Shown here: one piece after another, positions 5,032-5,908 of the stretch
Layout: every line of letters starts with the position of its first letter
Numbering within the stretch: position 1 is the stretch's first letter
NCBI GenBank assembly: GCA_041158345.1
Contig: JBEBBO010000029.1
Span: 1 to 5,908, forward strand
Length of the DNA: 5,908 nt
Direction of reading: 5' to 3'
From: UBA6136 sp041158345
GTDB taxonomy: Bacteria; Pseudomonadota; Gammaproteobacteria; Methylococcales; Methylococcaceae
Made by a program: the position numbers and the translations under genes
The notes under the pieces: model-generated
What the model saw: the letters and a program-made list of their open reading frames with translations, nothing else
What the model was told of the DNA's origin: nothing
The model's database searches: none

Positions 5032-5908
5032 ATGCGCCGAATCCTCGACCGCATGTCGAACCCCATACCCGAACCCCAATCCGCCGCATTCCTTCCTGTC
5101 GCTCGTCGCCTGGGGGGGCTTCTGGTTGTCCTGGTGATCCTGATCATCACGGGTCGCGAGACCATCCCCTTTGAAATTCGGGTCAGCACACCCCTGGAGA
5201 CGACCCCCTGGGTGGATCCCGCCAAGACCATCCGCGTTGAAGGTGTGGGCCTCGGCACCCGATTGATCGAGGCTCAGCTCCTTGAGGACGATGGGACATT
5301 GGTCAAAGAGAGCCATGATGCGAGTTCTTTTTCGATCGCGGACCTCCGTTTTGGAAAGCACTATCGTTTGAAGGTGAGTGCAGAACGGCCCTGGCTTCAT
5401 CAGACGCAATCGCGGGAGTGGACGTTTTCAACCCCCGTCCTCCCCAGAATCGAAAGTCCTTTGAACCAGCAGCTGGATGCGGATGGACGGCTTCAGCTTC
5501 ATTTCTCAGAGCCCGTAGGTGATATTCGAAGCTTAGGCACAGTCCCCTTCACGGTAACCCGTGAGACCGATGGCAAAAGCTTCAGCCTGACAGCAAAGCC
5601 AGGAAGCTACGAGCAGGGTCATCTCTACACGTCGACGATCCAGTGGCAGACGGCAGACGGCATCGCCCTTCCCGCATTTGAAATCGAGATCGGTACCGCC
5701 CCGCCCCTGAATGCTGAAATCGACATCAAGGGCATGAAAAATCTGGGCATTGCGATGCCGATCGAGATCACCTTTAGTGAACCTGTTCAGGATCGCGAGA
5801 AGGCTGCATCCAGCGTTCGTGTTCTGAATGCGTCCGGAGAGACCCTCCCTGGCAAGTGGCTCTGGTACGGCAAACAGCGACTCCAGTATCGACCGGACCC
5901 TTACTGGC
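5032..5908 (+). CDS. Membrane-anchored protein with tandem Ig-like domains, possibly the N-terminal part of an L,D-transpeptidase-type protein; 3' end outside the window
   Basis: The frame is open from ATG 5032 to the window end (292 codons plus one base). An in-frame TAG at 4999-5001 limits the start, and ATG at 5053 is an alternative. Neither start has a clear Shine-Dalgarno sequence. Seen: a short N-terminus with RR at 25-26, then a membrane segment at about 27-40 (LGGLLVVLVILIIT). Beyond it come three consecutive beta-type domains at about 45-133, 136-222 and 226 onward. The second and third share FSEPV-x-D (158-164 and 248-254). The third runs GIAMPIEITFSEPVQD, then GKWLWYGKQRLQYRPDPYW. 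Known: this layout resembles the Ig-like domain before the YkuD domain of actinobacterial L,D-transpeptidases such as LdtMt2. Inferred: a periplasmic protein on an inner-membrane anchor, perhaps acting on peptidoglycan. No catalytic domain is in view, so it could equally be an adhesive or scaffolding protein. Confidence 0.8.
   Translation, partial: MRRILDRMSNPIPEPQSAAFLPVARRLGGLLVVLVILIITGRETIPFEIRVSTPLETTPWVDPAKTIRVEGVGLGTRLIEAQLLEDDGTLVKESHDASSFSIADLRFGKHYRLKVSAERPWLHQTQSREWTFSTPVLPRIESPLNQQLDADGRLQLHFSEPVGDIRSLGTVPFTVTRETDGKSFSLTAKPGSYEQGHLYTSTIQWQTADGIALPAFEIEIGTAPPLNAEIDIKGMKNLGIAMPIEITFSEPVQDREKAASSVRVLNASGETLPGKWLWYGKQRLQYRPDPYW

Noticed and set aside
4942..5409. Minus-strand open frame of 155 codons across the divergent region
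   Set aside because: It would overlap the Ig-domain gene and the rpsT promoter. Its product has no hydrophobic or domain pattern, whereas the plus frame has a membrane anchor and repeated beta domains.

Overview
This looks like ordinary chromosomal core-genome DNA from a Gammaproteobacterium or close relative. The evidence is the moderately high GC content, the gammaproteobacterial-type L21, L27 and S20 sequences, and the run rplU-rpmA-obgE-proB followed by an opposing rpsT. The genus cannot be fixed from the sequence alone.

Layout. The left end holds the last 111 codons of a PgeF/YfiH (laccase-domain) protein. Its stop overlaps the start of a ZIP-family metal transporter (ATGA). The transporter's stop overlaps a TTG start of an unrecognised protein of 157 residues with a C-terminal membrane anchor (TTGA). 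The three genes therefore look like one translationally coupled unit. A good sigma70-type promoter (TTGACT-N18-TAGAAT) follows, driving rplU and rpmA (ribosomal proteins L21 and L27). This pair ends in a strong intrinsic terminator. Sixteen bases later comes obgE/cgtA, a ribosome-assembly GTPase with no visible Shine-Dalgarno sequence. Its 3' end overlaps proB, glutamate 5-kinase, the first step of proline synthesis. rpsT (S20) faces proB on the minus strand and uses a TTG start, with its own promoter (TTGACG-N17-CAGAAT). Divergent from rpsT, and running off the right end, is a membrane-anchored protein made of tandem Ig-like beta domains. Its third domain resembles the Ig-like domain that precedes the YkuD catalytic domain in actinobacterial L,D-transpeptidases.

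How the genes relate. The centre of the window is ribosome production: L21, L27, the Obg GTPase that acts on the 50S subunit, and S20 of the 30S. proB is a conserved positional passenger behind obgE. PgeF is linked in the literature to peptidoglycan precursor quality control, and the last gene may also act on the cell wall, but they lie in different transcription units.

The most interesting signals are regulatory and small. A perfect hairpin sequesters the rplU Shine-Dalgarno sequence. A plus-oriented terminator sits just behind the rpsT promoter, whereas the proB-rpsT convergent gap has only a hairpin without a U-tract. A 10-base motif is shared by the two divergent leaders. obgE starts without a Shine-Dalgarno sequence right behind a terminator. 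I see no mobile element, CRISPR array, tRNA or rRNA, and no clear sign of a wholly new system. The two proteins least explained by known biology are the tail-anchored protein at 1160-1633 and the Ig-domain protein at the right edge.
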